Assembly (NCBI GenBank): GCA_002311655.1 | Contig: DBYZ01000010.1 | Span: forward strand, 1 to 64,000 | DNA length: 64,000 nucleotides | Reading direction: 5' to 3' | Source: Bacteroidales bacterium UBA1173 | Lineage (GTDB): Bacteria > Bacteroidota > Bacteroidia > Bacteroidales > F082 | In this document: one piece after another, positions 7,062 to 15,405 of the stretch | How the letters are laid out: each line of letters opens with the position of its first letter | Position numbering within the stretch: position 1 is the first letter of the stretch | The notes under the pieces: model-generated | What the model was told of the DNA's origin: nothing | Databases searched by the model: none | The model's input: only the letters and a program-made list of their open reading frames with translations | Program-made: the position numbers and the translations under genes

Positions 7062-8570
7062 ATGAAGACACATTATATCTCAACAGAAACCCTCACATTT
7101 GAGGAAGTAAACCGTATCATCAACGAGCATTACAAACTCGCCCTCTCGGACGACGCCAAACAGCGCATCCAGAAGTGCCGCGACTATCTCGACAAGAAGA
7201 TGGAGAACCAGAAGACCCCTATTTACGGCGTCACAACTGGTTTCGGCTCGCTCTGCAACGTCAACATCTCGAAGCAGGACCTCAGCACTCTCCAGAAAAA
7301 CCTGGTGATGTCGCACGCTTGCGGCACCGGCGACCTCGTCCCGGAAGAAATCATCCGCATCATGCTCCTTCTGAAGATTCAGAACATGTCGTACGGTAAC
7401 TCGGGCGTGCAACTCGTTACTGTTGAGCGTCTTATCGACTTCTTCAACAACGACGTTTTGCCAGTCGTTTATGACGAAGGTTCACTCGGCGCATCAGGCG
7501 ACCTCGCACCGTTGGCAAACCTCATGCTGCCATTGCTCGGTCTCGGTGAGGTGCATTACAAAGGCGAGATCCGTCCGGCTGCTGAAGTTTGCAAGATTTT
7601 CGGTTGGGAGCCTATCACACTTCAGTCGAAGGAAGGTCTGGCACTGCTCAACGGCACACAGTTCATGTGCTCATACGGCACCTACGTGCTTTTGAAGGCA
7701 TTCCGTCTGCAGTATCTCGCCGATATGATTGGCGCTGTGTCTTTGGACGCTTTCGATGGCAGAATTGAGCCGTTCTTCGACCAGATTCACCAGATCCGTC
7801 ACCACAGAGGTCAGATTGTGACAGCTGAGCGTTTCCGTAACTTCCTTAAAGGCAGCGAGATGATCGCCCGCGAGAAACAGCATGTGCAGGATCCTTATTC
7901 GTTCCGTTGCATCCCGCAGGTGCACGGCGCTTCTAAAGACGCCATCGCCTATGTTTCGCAGATTCTTGGTGAGGAAATCAACGCCGTGACCGACAACCCG
8001 ACAGTGTTCCCGGATGAGGACATGGTCATCTCGGCAGGTAATTTCCACGGACAGCCTCTGGCATTGAGCCTCGACTTCCTGGCAATCGCCATGGCGGAAC
8101 TCGGCAATATCTCTGAGCGCAGAACCTACCAGCTCATCGCAGGCAAACGCGGTCTCCCGTCGTTCCTCGTCGCTGAGCCAGGTCTCAACTCAGGCTTCAT
8201 GATTCCTCAATACGCCGCCGCAGCCATCGTGAGCCAGAACAAGCAGCTCTGCACACCTGCATCTGTCGATAGCATCGAGTCGTCACAGGGTCAGGAAGAC
8301 CACGTCAGTATGGGTGCCAACGCAGCAACAAAGGCATTGCGCGTCGCCAACAACCTCGAGCGCATCCTCGCCATCGAGCTCTTCAACGCAGCACAGGCCC
8401 TCGACTTCCGCAAGCCTATCAAATCGTCAGCATTCATTGAGAACTTCGTCGCAGAATACCGTAAGAAAGTGGAATTCGTGAAGGTCGACAAGGTGATGTA
8501 CACCGAAATCGCCAAATCAGTGAAGTTCCTGCAGGAATATGAATTAGGCGAGAAGATTTTTGAGAAATAA
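7062..8570 (+). CDS. hutH: Histidine ammonia-lyase
   Basis: A 502-residue aromatic amino acid lyase that releases ammonia from histidine to give urocanate. The tripeptide ASG in GSLGASGDLAPLANL (about residues 143-145) forms the MIO electrophile. The residues NLVMSHACGTG, in the loop that sets substrate choice, carry the Ser-His pattern of histidine lyases rather than that of tyrosine lyases. No other hut gene (hutU, hutI, ftcD) is nearby; the only histidine-related neighbour is hisS, 6 bp upstream. A role in another aromatic-acid pathway is possible but less likely from these motifs. Confidence 0.9.
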   Translation: MKTHYISTETLTFEEVNRIINEHYKLALSDDAKQRIQKCRDYLDKKMENQKTPIYGVTTGFGSLCNVNISKQDLSTLQKNLVMSHACGTGDLVPEEIIRIMLLLKIQNMSYGNSGVQLVTVERLIDFFNNDVLPVVYDEGSLGASGDLAPLANLMLPLLGLGEVHYKGEIRPAAEVCKIFGWEPITLQSKEGLALLNGTQFMCSYGTYVLLKAFRLQYLADMIGAVSLDAFDGRIEPFFDQIHQIRHHRGQIVTAERFRNFLKGSEMIAREKQHVQDPYSFRCIPQVHGASKDAIAYVSQILGEEINAVTDNPTVFPDEDMVISAGNFHGQPLALSLDFLAIAMAELGNISERRTYQLIAGKRGLPSFLVAEPGLNSGFMIPQYAAAAIVSQNKQLCTPASVDSIESSQGQEDHVSMGANAATKALRVANNLERILAIELFNAAQALDFRKPIKSSAFIENFVAEYRKKVEFVKVDKVMYTEIAKSVKFLQEYELGEKIFEK

Positions 8571-8584
8571 TAACATATTTTGAT

Positions 8585-9079
8585 ATGGAAGAATTCACTG
8601 ACAATCAAAACATCGATAGCTTCGAAAACCCTGAGCCACAGCGCCCCAACGGCCTTACAATAGCCTGCGTGCTGTCGTTCATCAATGCGGGATTGCAGTT
8701 TATCAGCAACATTTTTTCATATTTGGCATACAACGTGATGCACGAAGTAGGTCAGAGCGAGGAGTATTACGAGATGATGGAGAAATTTATGCCAGATATG
8801 GAGCAGTTTGAGACCGTCATGGAGGCCCAACTCGCCGTACCACGCATCAGTTATATTCTCACAGCTCTGCTGTTCGCCGCCTCCTTTGTCGGCGTGCTTT
8901 ACATGTGGCGTCTGCAAAAGAAAGGCTTCCATATTTATGCTATATCACAGATTCTGATGCTCATCGTCACTGCACTTATTGTCGTGCCGATAACGGGCGA
9001 CTCGATGATGGGAGCAGTCGTCATGACAGCGATCTGGATTGGAATTTATTACATTTATTACAAAAAAGCCTTGCAATAA
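8585..9079 (+). CDS. Uncharacterised four-helix membrane protein
   Basis: A 164-residue protein I do not recognise. An acidic, Asn/Glu-rich N terminus of about 24 residues is followed by four likely transmembrane helices (around 25-48, 87-105, 113-133 and 138-160), with a charged loop EEYYEMMEKFMPDMEQFE between the first two. The last residues are YYKKALQ. It starts 14 bp after hutH and its stop overlaps the next start by one base (TAATG), so it belongs to a run of co-oriented genes up to the kinase-like protein. No catalytic motif is visible. Confidence 0.6.
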   Translation: MEEFTDNQNIDSFENPEPQRPNGLTIACVLSFINAGLQFISNIFSYLAYNVMHEVGQSEEYYEMMEKFMPDMEQFETVMEAQLAVPRISYILTALLFAASFVGVLYMWRLQKKGFHIYAISQILMLIVTALIVVPITGDSMMGAVVMTAIWIGIYYIYYKKALQ

Positions 9080-9567
9080 TGACAGAAGAACAGGTCGTAA
9101 AGGAGAGGCAGAGCATCTTTCAGGAGCGAAAGCATATCACGCTGGGTATAAAACTGGTGTGCACCTTCGCCGTGACATATTATATTCTGTTTTTCGCCTT
9201 TACGACCTATGTCTGGATAAGATACAACACCGTTTTCGAGGAAAGCTATATCGACAAGAACCTTAACGAGGTGGTGACATCCAACCATTACACCCTTTTT
9301 GTCGTGAAATGGGTGCTGCTCGCCTCGATAATTGTCAGCCTTTTCATGGTGTTCTTCAAAAAACGTCTCGGTAAGTTCCTGTTCATGATTTTCACCATCT
9401 TACTCGTTGTGTGTCAATTCTATACGACTTATCCGCCAGCGATGGAGGTCTACATCATGGAACTCTTGATAGTGCTCATTATCGCGCCGTTGAGGGTCAT
9501 CTCGAAGTTTACCGAAAAGATTCAGATTGAAACAAAAAAAATCAACCCTTTTAAAGAAGAAAAATGA
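9079..9567 (+). CDS. Uncharacterised membrane protein
   Basis: A 162-residue protein of unknown function, with hydrophobic segments around residues 24-46, 74-94, 100-120 and 125-142 and a Lys-rich C terminus (KIQIETKKINPFKEEK). The frame is open further upstream, but that part lies inside the previous gene, so the coupled ATG at 9079 is chosen. The stop overlaps the next start by 4 bp. Like its upstream neighbour, it shows no recognisable family motif. Confidence 0.6.
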   Translation: MTEEQVVKERQSIFQERKHITLGIKLVCTFAVTYYILFFAFTTYVWIRYNTVFEESYIDKNLNEVVTSNHYTLFVVKWVLLASIIVSLFMVFFKKRLGKFLFMIFTILLVVCQFYTTYPPAMEVYIMELLIVLIIAPLRVISKFTEKIQIETKKINPFKEEK

Positions 9568-10301
9568 ACCACATCACATTGTCGGGCGAGCTCGGTAGCG
9601 GGAAAAGCACCGTCGCCAATTATCTGATAAGTAAAATGCCTTTCAAAATCGTTTCAGCGGGCTTGCTGTTCAGACAATTAGCCGCCAAACACGGCATGTC
9701 GGCGAAGGAGTTCAACGAGTTCATCGAAAACGACCCGAAGTACGACCATTATGTCGACGACACCATGGCGGAATTGGGCCGCACCGACGAGAAAATCATC
9801 TTCGACTCACGCATGGCATGGCATTTTGTGCCTTCTTCTTTCAAGATTTATCTCTATGTCGATGTCGACACCGCGACCGACAGAATTTTCAACGACACAG
9901 GCCGTGTCAGCGAGTCGTATTCCGACAAGGCGACGGCACGTCAGGAAATCATCGACCGACGCAAGAGCGAGCTGCTCCGTTACCAGAACTTCTACCACTG
10001 CAACCTCGACGATTACAGCAACTACGATCTTATCGTCGACACTAGCCATGCTACTAAAGACGAAGTTAACGAATTGATTTACAATAGTTTCAAGGCTTTT
10101 GACGAGGGGAAAGAGTATACAAGAATCTGGCTCTCGCCAAAATCATTAATACTAAAAGGTGGCGTAGAAAACGACCCGTCAGATGAACTCGTAATCAACA
10201 AAATTGACGGCCAATTCATCGTCGAAAAGGGTGGTTTGAGGGTGAAAAAAGCACTCGAAAATCGCCAAAGCCTTGTGGCTGTTGATGTTGTGAATTGTTG
10301 A
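9564..10301 (+). CDS. Cytidylate-kinase-like P-loop nucleotide kinase
   Basis: A 245-residue protein. The N-terminal 190 residues fit the cytidylate kinase-like family: Walker A GELGSGKST at residues 8-16, a LID-like SESYSDKATARQEIIDRRKSE region, and the DSRMAWHF segment near residue 81. It probably phosphorylates a small nucleotide-like substrate. The last 60 residues (from about EYTRIWLSPKS) form an extra C-terminal piece not typical of CMP kinases, and they end in ENRQSLVAVDVVNC. It overlaps the upstream membrane protein gene by 4 bp, which ties a soluble kinase to two membrane proteins. The true substrate is unknown. Confidence 0.7.
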   Translation: MNHITLSGELGSGKSTVANYLISKMPFKIVSAGLLFRQLAAKHGMSAKEFNEFIENDPKYDHYVDDTMAELGRTDEKIIFDSRMAWHFVPSSFKIYLYVDVDTATDRIFNDTGRVSESYSDKATARQEIIDRRKSELLRYQNFYHCNLDDYSNYDLIVDTSHATKDEVNELIYNSFKAFDEGKEYTRIWLSPKSLILKGGVENDPSDELVINKIDGQFIVEKGGLRVKKALENRQSLVAVDVVNC

Positions 10302-10355
10302 TAATTTTGTTAATAAAAACTTTGAAAATCGCATTTCCGACTCCAAACTTTTATA

Positions 10356-10363
10356 TAATTTTG
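10356..10363 (+). promoter_or_regulatory. Probable -7 box (TAATTTTG) for nrdD
   Basis: TAATTTTG matches TAnnTTTG and lies 46 bp before the nrdD ATG, inside the 108-bp gap. No convincing -33 element or anaerobic-regulator palindrome was recognised. Confidence 0.5.
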
Positions 10364-10409
10364 TGAAGAAATAAAACGAGCATTCACAATTTATTATATA
10401 GTTGATTTT

Positions 10410-12500
10410 ATGGAGTTTAACCAGGTTTTCATCATCAAGAGAAATGGTAAGCGCGAGCCTTTCTCAGTAGATAAGATAAAAAATGCGATTCAGAAAGCTT
10501 TCTTGAGCGTCGGCAGCTTCGCCCCGCAGGAAGTCCTCACCAACATCATGAGCCGTGTCAGCATCCACGACGGAATTTCTGTGGAAGAGATTCAGAATCA
10601 GGTGGAAAACGCTCTCATGGCGGAACGTTATTACAACGTCGCGAAATCGTATATCCTTTACCGTCAGCGTCATTACGAAGACCGTGAGGTGAAGGACAAA
10701 CTCGACTTCCTCATCAATTACTGCAACGCACAAAATGCGGCATCAGGAAGTAAATACGATGCTAACGCCAACGTGGAGAAGAAAAACATAGCCACTCTCA
10801 TCGGCGAGCTTCCTAAGTCAAACTTCATACGCCTCAACCGCCGTATGCTCTGCGACCGCATCAAAGACATGTATGGCAAAGAGGTGGCCGACAAATATAT
10901 CGAGTTGCTTAACCATCACTTTATCTACAAAAATGATGAGACAAGCATAGCGAACTACTGCGCAAGTATCACCATGTACCCTTGGCTGCTCGAAGGCACA
11001 AAGTCGATAGGTGGTAACGCCACACGCCCGACAAACCTCAAGTCGTTCTGCGGCGGATTCATCAACATGGTGTTCATGGTGTCGTCGATGCTGAGCGGCG
11101 CCTGCGCAACTCCGGAATTCCTGATGTATCTCAACTATTTCATCCAGATGGAATACGGCAAAGACTACTACACTCGCGCTAATGAAGTCGTCGACCTCTC
11201 GACACGCAAACGTACGCTCGACAAGGTCATCACCGACTGCTTCGAACAGATAGTCTACTCCATCAATCAACCTACCGGCGCACGTAACTACCAGTCGGTG
11301 TTCTGGAACATCTCCTACTACGACAAATATTATTTCAAGAGCCTCTTCGGCAACTTCTACTTCCCGGATGGCAGCCAGCCTGACTGGGATTCGCTCAACT
11401 GGCTTCAGAAACGCTTCATGAAATGGTTCAACGCCGAACGTCTCAAGACCGTCTTGACATTCCCTGTTGAGACCATGGCTCTCCTTTCGGAAAATGGAGA
11501 TATCGCCGACAAGGAATATGCCGATTTCACCGCTGAGATGTACGCCGAAGGCCATTCGTTCTTCACCTACGTCAGCGACAATGCCGACTCATTGAGCTCA
11601 TGCTGCCGTCTCCGCAACGAGATTCAGGACAACGAGTTCAGCTACACACTCGGCGCCGGCGGCGTGTCGACAGGCTCAAAGAGCGTGCTCACCATCAACA
11701 TGAACCGCTGCATCCAGTACGAAGAACAGAACCGCCTGCCATTCCTCAGCTTCGTGGAAGAAGTCATCGACCTCATGCATAAGGTGCAGATGGCTTACGA
11801 CACCAACCTCCGTTACCTCCGCGACAAAGGCATGCTCCCGCTGTTCGACGCAGGCTACATCGCAATCGACCGCCAGTACCTCACAATAGGCGTCAATGGT
11901 ATCGTCGAAGCTGCAGAATTCAAAGGCATCGAGATTAGCGACAACCCTGAGTATCAGCACTTCGTGGAAGAGATCCTCAGCCTCATTGAGAAATACAACA
12001 AACAGTATAAAAAACCTGGCCTCATGTTCAACTGCGAAATGATTCCGGCTGAAAACGTCGGCGTGAAACACGCAAAATGGGACAAGGAAGACGGCTACAA
12101 GGTGCCTCGCGACTGCTATAATAGCTATTTCTACGTCGTTGAGAACCAGAACACTAACGTTCTCGATAAGTTCAAACTCCACGGCGAGCGTTACATCAAG
12201 CACCTCACAGGCGGCTCGGCATTGCACTGCAACCTCGAGGAACACCTCACACAAGACCAGTACCGCCAGCTCCTGAAAGTGGCTTCAAAAGAAGGCTGCA
12301 ACTACTTCACTTTCAACATCCCGAACACGGTGTGCAACGACTGCGGACATATCGACAAACGTTATCTCAAGAAATGCCCGAAGTGCGGCAGCGACCATCT
12401 CGACTACCTCACACGCGTTATCGGTTACATGAAACGTATCAGCAACTTCTCGGCTGCACGTCAGGTGGAAGCAGGCAAACGTTTCTACGCCAAATTTTAA
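10410..12500 (+). CDS. nrdD: Anaerobic (class III) ribonucleoside-triphosphate reductase
   Basis: A 696-residue glycyl-radical enzyme that makes deoxynucleotides without oxygen. An N-terminal ATP-cone (IIKRNGKREPFSVDKIKNAI, residues 8-27) provides allosteric control. The SLSSCCRLRNEI segment carries the active-site cysteine region. The C terminus has the zinc site CNDCGHIDKRYLKKCPKCGS, then the glycyl-radical loop RVIGYMKR, whose Gly is the radical site. The activating enzyme NrdG is encoded 8 bp downstream. Length is normal. Its presence implies growth under anoxia. Confidence 0.96.
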   Translation: MEFNQVFIIKRNGKREPFSVDKIKNAIQKAFLSVGSFAPQEVLTNIMSRVSIHDGISVEEIQNQVENALMAERYYNVAKSYILYRQRHYEDREVKDKLDFLINYCNAQNAASGSKYDANANVEKKNIATLIGELPKSNFIRLNRRMLCDRIKDMYGKEVADKYIELLNHHFIYKNDETSIANYCASITMYPWLLEGTKSIGGNATRPTNLKSFCGGFINMVFMVSSMLSGACATPEFLMYLNYFIQMEYGKDYYTRANEVVDLSTRKRTLDKVITDCFEQIVYSINQPTGARNYQSVFWNISYYDKYYFKSLFGNFYFPDGSQPDWDSLNWLQKRFMKWFNAERLKTVLTFPVETMALLSENGDIADKEYADFTAEMYAEGHSFFTYVSDNADSLSSCCRLRNEIQDNEFSYTLGAGGVSTGSKSVLTINMNRCIQYEEQNRLPFLSFVEEVIDLMHKVQMAYDTNLRYLRDKGMLPLFDAGYIAIDRQYLTIGVNGIVEAAEFKGIEISDNPEYQHFVEEILSLIEKYNKQYKKPGLMFNCEMIPAENVGVKHAKWDKEDGYKVPRDCYNSYFYVVENQNTNVLDKFKLHGERYIKHLTGGSALHCNLEEHLTQDQYRQLLKVASKEGCNYFTFNIPNTVCNDCGHIDKRYLKKCPKCGSDHLDYLTRVIGYMKRISNFSAARQVEAGKRFYAKF

Positions 12501-12508
12501 CATAAAAG

Positions 12509-12967
12509 ATGCTGAAATACTACAACTATGACGTCGTCTTTCAGGAAGTCCCTGATGAAGTGAGTCTGGCAATAAACCTTACCAACTGCCCGAATCACTG
12601 CCCCGACTGCCATAGCCCGCATCTCTGGGAAAACATTGGCGAAGAACTCACAGAAAACGAACTGAGCAGACTCGTACAGATTTATCAAGGCGACATCACC
12701 TGTGTGTGTATCATGGGTGGTGACGCCTCGAAATACGAGGTCGAACAACTGGCTCATTACATAAAAAACATCTTGAACCTTAAAGTCGCTTGGTATTCCG
12801 GCAGATACGACAAACCAGCCAATATCAACGACTTCGATTATATCAAATTCGGTCCGTATCTCACTGACAAAGGCGGACTGAAATCCCCTGACACCAATCA
12901 GAGGTTTTATAAAGTCGTGAACGGCGAGATGATTGACAATACCTACCGCTTCAGATCAAATCACTAA
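12509..12967 (+). CDS. nrdG: Anaerobic ribonucleotide reductase-activating protein
   Basis: A 152-residue radical SAM activase that installs the glycyl radical on NrdD. Its iron-sulphur motif is CPNHCPDC (CxxxCxxC) at about residues 28-35, followed by HSPHLWE; the later MGGDAS strand fits the SAM-binding GGE-like motif. It lies 8 bp after nrdD and ends at a strong intrinsic terminator. The C terminus (QRFYKVVNGEMIDNTYRFR) matches the family. No anomalies seen. Confidence 0.94.
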   Translation: MLKYYNYDVVFQEVPDEVSLAINLTNCPNHCPDCHSPHLWENIGEELTENELSRLVQIYQGDITCVCIMGGDASKYEVEQLAHYIKNILNLKVAWYSGRYDKPANINDFDYIKFGPYLTDKGGLKSPDTNQRFYKVVNGEMIDNTYRFRSNH

Positions 12968-12993
12968 AAAAGCCCTCGTCAGAGGGCTTTTTC
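12966..12993 (+). terminator. Intrinsic terminator after nrdG
   Basis: A 7-bp stem AGCCCTC/GAGGGCT with GTCA loop, preceded by an A-run and followed by TTTTTC. It overlaps the nrdG stop region. Confidence 0.9.
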
Positions 12994-13062
12994 TTTCCTA
13001 AACTAAAAATATGGCTGTTTTTTGTCATTCATTCTGATTGCAAAAATATACCGAAAAAACGA

Positions 13063-13128
13063 CATGGCATCTCCCCATAAAAGGGGATTTTACAAATTTT
13101 TAGTACCTAAAATAGGTTACATGCCATA
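13063..13128. repeat. Nested inverted repeats in the nrdG-hemerythrin gap
   Basis: An outer pair ATGGCAT (13064-13070) and ATGCCAT (13122-13128) encloses two smaller hairpins, CCCC-ATAAAA-GGGG (13073-13086) and ACCTA-AAA-TAGGT (13106-13118). The unit ends three bases before the dispersed element at 13131. Together they fill most of the 377-bp gap; no gene was seen in it. Confidence 0.5.
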
Positions 13129-13130
13129 AT

Positions 13131-13230
13131 CATTTCGACTGGAGCGTAGCGGAATGGAGAAATCCTTTTAATTCAGGTGACATGTGAAAAAGGATTTCTC
13201 GACACCACTTCGTTTCGCTCGAAATGACAA
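13131..13230. repeat. Paired dispersed element, TCATTTCGA ends outward
   Basis: Two inverted copies of a 30-40 bp unit. One runs TCATTTCGACTGGAGCGTAG onward to GAAATCCTTTT (13131-13170), the other AAAAGGATTTCTCG to CGAAATGA (13189-13229). They can fold into one long hairpin. Single copies occur at 5584-5611 and in the S9 peptidase gene, and a pair in the opposite arrangement at 18817-18984. Confidence 0.75.
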
Positions 13231-13318
13231 GGAATAAAAGATTCGTCAGATTCGTGTAATTCGTGTTCGAAAGAAAAGAATTAGAGTTTTTCGTATTTTT
13301 CGATGTTAAAATAATTCC

Positions 13319-13327
13319 TATCTTTGC
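13319..13327 (+). promoter_or_regulatory. -7 box (TATCTTTGC) for hemerythrin-LuxR pair
   Basis: A perfect TATCTTTGC 17 bp before the ATG at 13345. It rules out the upstream TTG at 13324, which overlaps the box. Confidence 0.7.
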
Positions 13328-13344
13328 AAAAAATATTGATTATC

Positions 13345-14025
13345 ATGAAAAACATCTTTTCCGAAAATATGAAAATGGCCGACTTGGTTCTCGGCAACTC
13401 CAAGCTCCTGCTGATGTTTCCACGCTTCGGCATGGACCTCGGCTTCGGCGACCATAGCATCGCTGAGGTGTGCGCCATGAACAACGTCAATACGACGTTC
13501 TTCCTCATGATTTGCAACGTCTACTGTAACAACGACTACACCCCGTCACCCGATGACATTGCCGCCGTCGACCTTAAAGCGCTGGTCAACTATCTGCTGG
13601 AGTCTCACAAATACTATCTCAACGAGCGTCTGCCGCACATCGAAGAGCATCTCAACCATATCATCAACGCCTGCAACCCGAAATACGGCAAGATGCTTCA
13701 CCGTTTCTTCGAGGAATATAAAAACGAGGTCGTCGACCACTTCATCTACGAAGAGAAAAAGGTGTTTCCATATCTGCAACAGCTTGTAAATCAAAATGTT
13801 AAGACTGATTACAAGATTAAAGTGTTTCATGAGAATCACACCAACATCGAAGACAAACTCTCTGATCTGATGAACATCCTCGTGAAATATCTTCCAGCCG
13901 ATGTCTTTCCGAAGGAACGTATTGAGATTGCATTGGATATCAATGAGTTATCTGCCGATTTGATGAGTCACGCTCTCATAGAGGAGCGCATCCTTATCCC
14001 GTTTGTTGAATCTTTAGAAGCTTAA
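13345..14025 (+). CDS. Hemerythrin-domain protein with ScdA/DUF542-like N terminus
   Basis: A 226-residue protein related to the RIC/YtfE/ScdA di-iron proteins that repair iron-sulphur clusters or respond to nitric oxide. The N-terminal 60 residues (KMADLVLGNSKLLLMFPRFGMDLGFGDHSIAEVC) align with the DUF542 pattern, but the usual CC after GIDF is replaced by GF. The hemerythrin domain follows with iron-ligand candidates in the motifs SHKYYLNERLPHIEEHLNHI, HRFFEEYKNEVVDHFIYEE, FHENHTNIED and LMSHALIEE. The LuxR-type regulator starts 3 bp after its stop, a strongly coupled pair. Function as a stress sensor or iron donor is inferred from family. Confidence 0.8.
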   Translation: MKNIFSENMKMADLVLGNSKLLLMFPRFGMDLGFGDHSIAEVCAMNNVNTTFFLMICNVYCNNDYTPSPDDIAAVDLKALVNYLLESHKYYLNERLPHIEEHLNHIINACNPKYGKMLHRFFEEYKNEVVDHFIYEEKKVFPYLQQLVNQNVKTDYKIKVFHENHTNIEDKLSDLMNILVKYLPADVFPKERIEIALDINELSADLMSHALIEERILIPFVESLEA

Positions 14026-14028
14026 ACG

Positions 14029-14634
14029 ATGAAATCCGACAACAAAATAATCATTGTGGAGCCGTCTCCAATCATCAGTGCCGGCCTCGCTTCGTATTTC
14101 GACGACACCAAGCAGATTTCCATCGTCTCGCAACTCGACAGAATCGACAGGATGGAGGAGAAGCTTGCCGCATATAATCCTGATATATTGATTATCAATC
14201 CGTTACTGATTGCCTACGACACCAACGAGCAGTTCCTGAAAATCTGTCGCGACTTCTCTAATGTTATTCCTGTCGCTTTGGTGAGTTCGTATATCGACTC
14301 AGGCATCCTCAAGCAATTCAAGGATGTCATCGAAATCAACGACAGCAAACAGAAAGTTATTTCAAAGATTTTTAACTTGTTGAGCGACAGCAATACGTCC
14401 CAAGACAAGCCTGAGAGTGTGGAGCTTTCCAACCGTGAGACCGATGTCCTCGTCGCCCTCGTGAAAGGCATGACAAACAAAGAGATCTCTGATAAGTTGT
14501 TTATCTCGGTTCACACCGTCATCACACACCGCAAGAACATCATCCGCAAGACGGGCATCAAATCTGTCTCCGGCCTGACGGTTTATGCTTTGCTGAATAA
14601 TCTTGTCGACGAATCTGAAATTTACGGAAATTAA
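14029..14634 (+). CDS. LuxR-type regulator with degenerate receiver domain
   Basis: A 201-residue DNA-binding regulator. Residues 1-120 have a receiver-like fold (IIIVEPSPIISAGLASYF), but where a phosphorylatable Asp is expected the sequence reads DILIINPLLIAY, so it is likely phosphorylation-independent. Residues 133-195 form a LuxR helix-turn-helix (LSNRETDVLVALVKGMTNKEISDKLFISVHTVITHRKNIIRKTGI). It is encoded 3 bp after the hemerythrin gene, which may act as its signal input. No cognate histidine kinase is nearby. Confidence 0.82.
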   Translation: MKSDNKIIIVEPSPIISAGLASYFDDTKQISIVSQLDRIDRMEEKLAAYNPDILIINPLLIAYDTNEQFLKICRDFSNVIPVALVSSYIDSGILKQFKDVIEINDSKQKVISKIFNLLSDSNTSQDKPESVELSNRETDVLVALVKGMTNKEISDKLFISVHTVITHRKNIIRKTGIKSVSGLTVYALLNNLVDESEIYGN

Positions 14635-14643
14635 TAATGGATT

Positions 14644-15381
14644 ATGAATAGAAAAAGAATTTTTGCCATCATAGAAAAAGGTACCACACACTCTGTTTTG
14701 AGCAGAATTTATGAGGATATCATGCTGCTCATGATAATCATGAGTCTGGTGCCGCTGTTGTTTGTCAGACAACGTCCCATTTTCATATGGTTCGACAGAA
14801 TATCGGTCGCGGCGTTCATCCTTGACTACATCTTACGATGGGTTACTGCCGATCTGAAACACCCCGAAAAAAGGCCGCTCAAGGCCTTTCTGACGTATCC
14901 GTTCTCGTTCATGGCGATCACCGACTTGCTCTCCATCATGCCGTCGATAGGCATCTTCAACAGGGCCTTCAAGGTGTTCCGTCTGTTCAGGCTTTTGAAG
15001 CTGCTGCGAATCCTGCGTGTTCTCCGCTACACACCTCGTGTTGAGATGCTGATTTTGGTTTTCAAGAAGGAGAAGGTGGTTTTGCTGTCGGTTCTTGCCA
15101 TAGCGGTGTTCTACATCTTTGTCACGGCGCTTCTCATGTTCAACGTTGAGATGAGTTGCTATACTCCTGGCGGTCAGGTCGTTTTCGACACGTTTTTTGA
15201 TGCTTTATATTGGGCTACAACCACGCTTACCACGGTGGGTTACGGCGACATTTGTCCGGTTTCCAGTTTCGGCAGGCTTGTAAGTATGGTGTCGTCAATC
15301 TTCGGCGTGGCAATCATAGCCTTGCCATCTGGTGTCATCACAGCGAGCTACATGGAGGAAATGAAAAAAGAGAAGAAATAG
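14644..15381 (+). CDS. Voltage-gated-type potassium channel (ion transporter)
   Basis: A 245-residue tetrameric channel subunit. It has about six membrane segments. The S4-like helix carries regularly spaced arginines and lysines (FKVFRLFRLLKLLRILRVLR, about residues 109-128), and the selectivity filter TTVGYGD lies in the pore loop TTLTTVGYGDICPVSSFGR. Its length fits small prokaryotic Kv-like channels. It starts 9 bp after the LuxR gene, so it may share that transcript, and it ends 24 bp from the convergent TPR-LuxR gene with no clear terminator between them. Confidence 0.9.
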   Translation: MNRKRIFAIIEKGTTHSVLSRIYEDIMLLMIIMSLVPLLFVRQRPIFIWFDRISVAAFILDYILRWVTADLKHPEKRPLKAFLTYPFSFMAITDLLSIMPSIGIFNRAFKVFRLFRLLKLLRILRVLRYTPRVEMLILVFKKEKVVLLSVLAIAVFYIFVTALLMFNVEMSCYTPGGQVVFDTFFDALYWATTTLTTVGYGDICPVSSFGRLVSMVSSIFGVAIIALPSGVITASYMEEMKKEKK

Positions 15382-15405
15382 TCATATTCCTCTCACTCTT
15401 TCAAA

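Noticed and set aside
8905..9078. N-terminal extension of the second small membrane protein
   Set aside because: It lies wholly inside the preceding gene; the coupled ATG at 9079 gives a normal start.
10818..11555. 245-codon open frame antisense to nrdD
   Set aside because: Composition follows the nrdD codons in mirror; no motif, start context or promoter. Similar antisense frames over glgB (33350-34561) and the 56.6-58.3 kb barrel gene (57055-58254) are rejected for the same reason.
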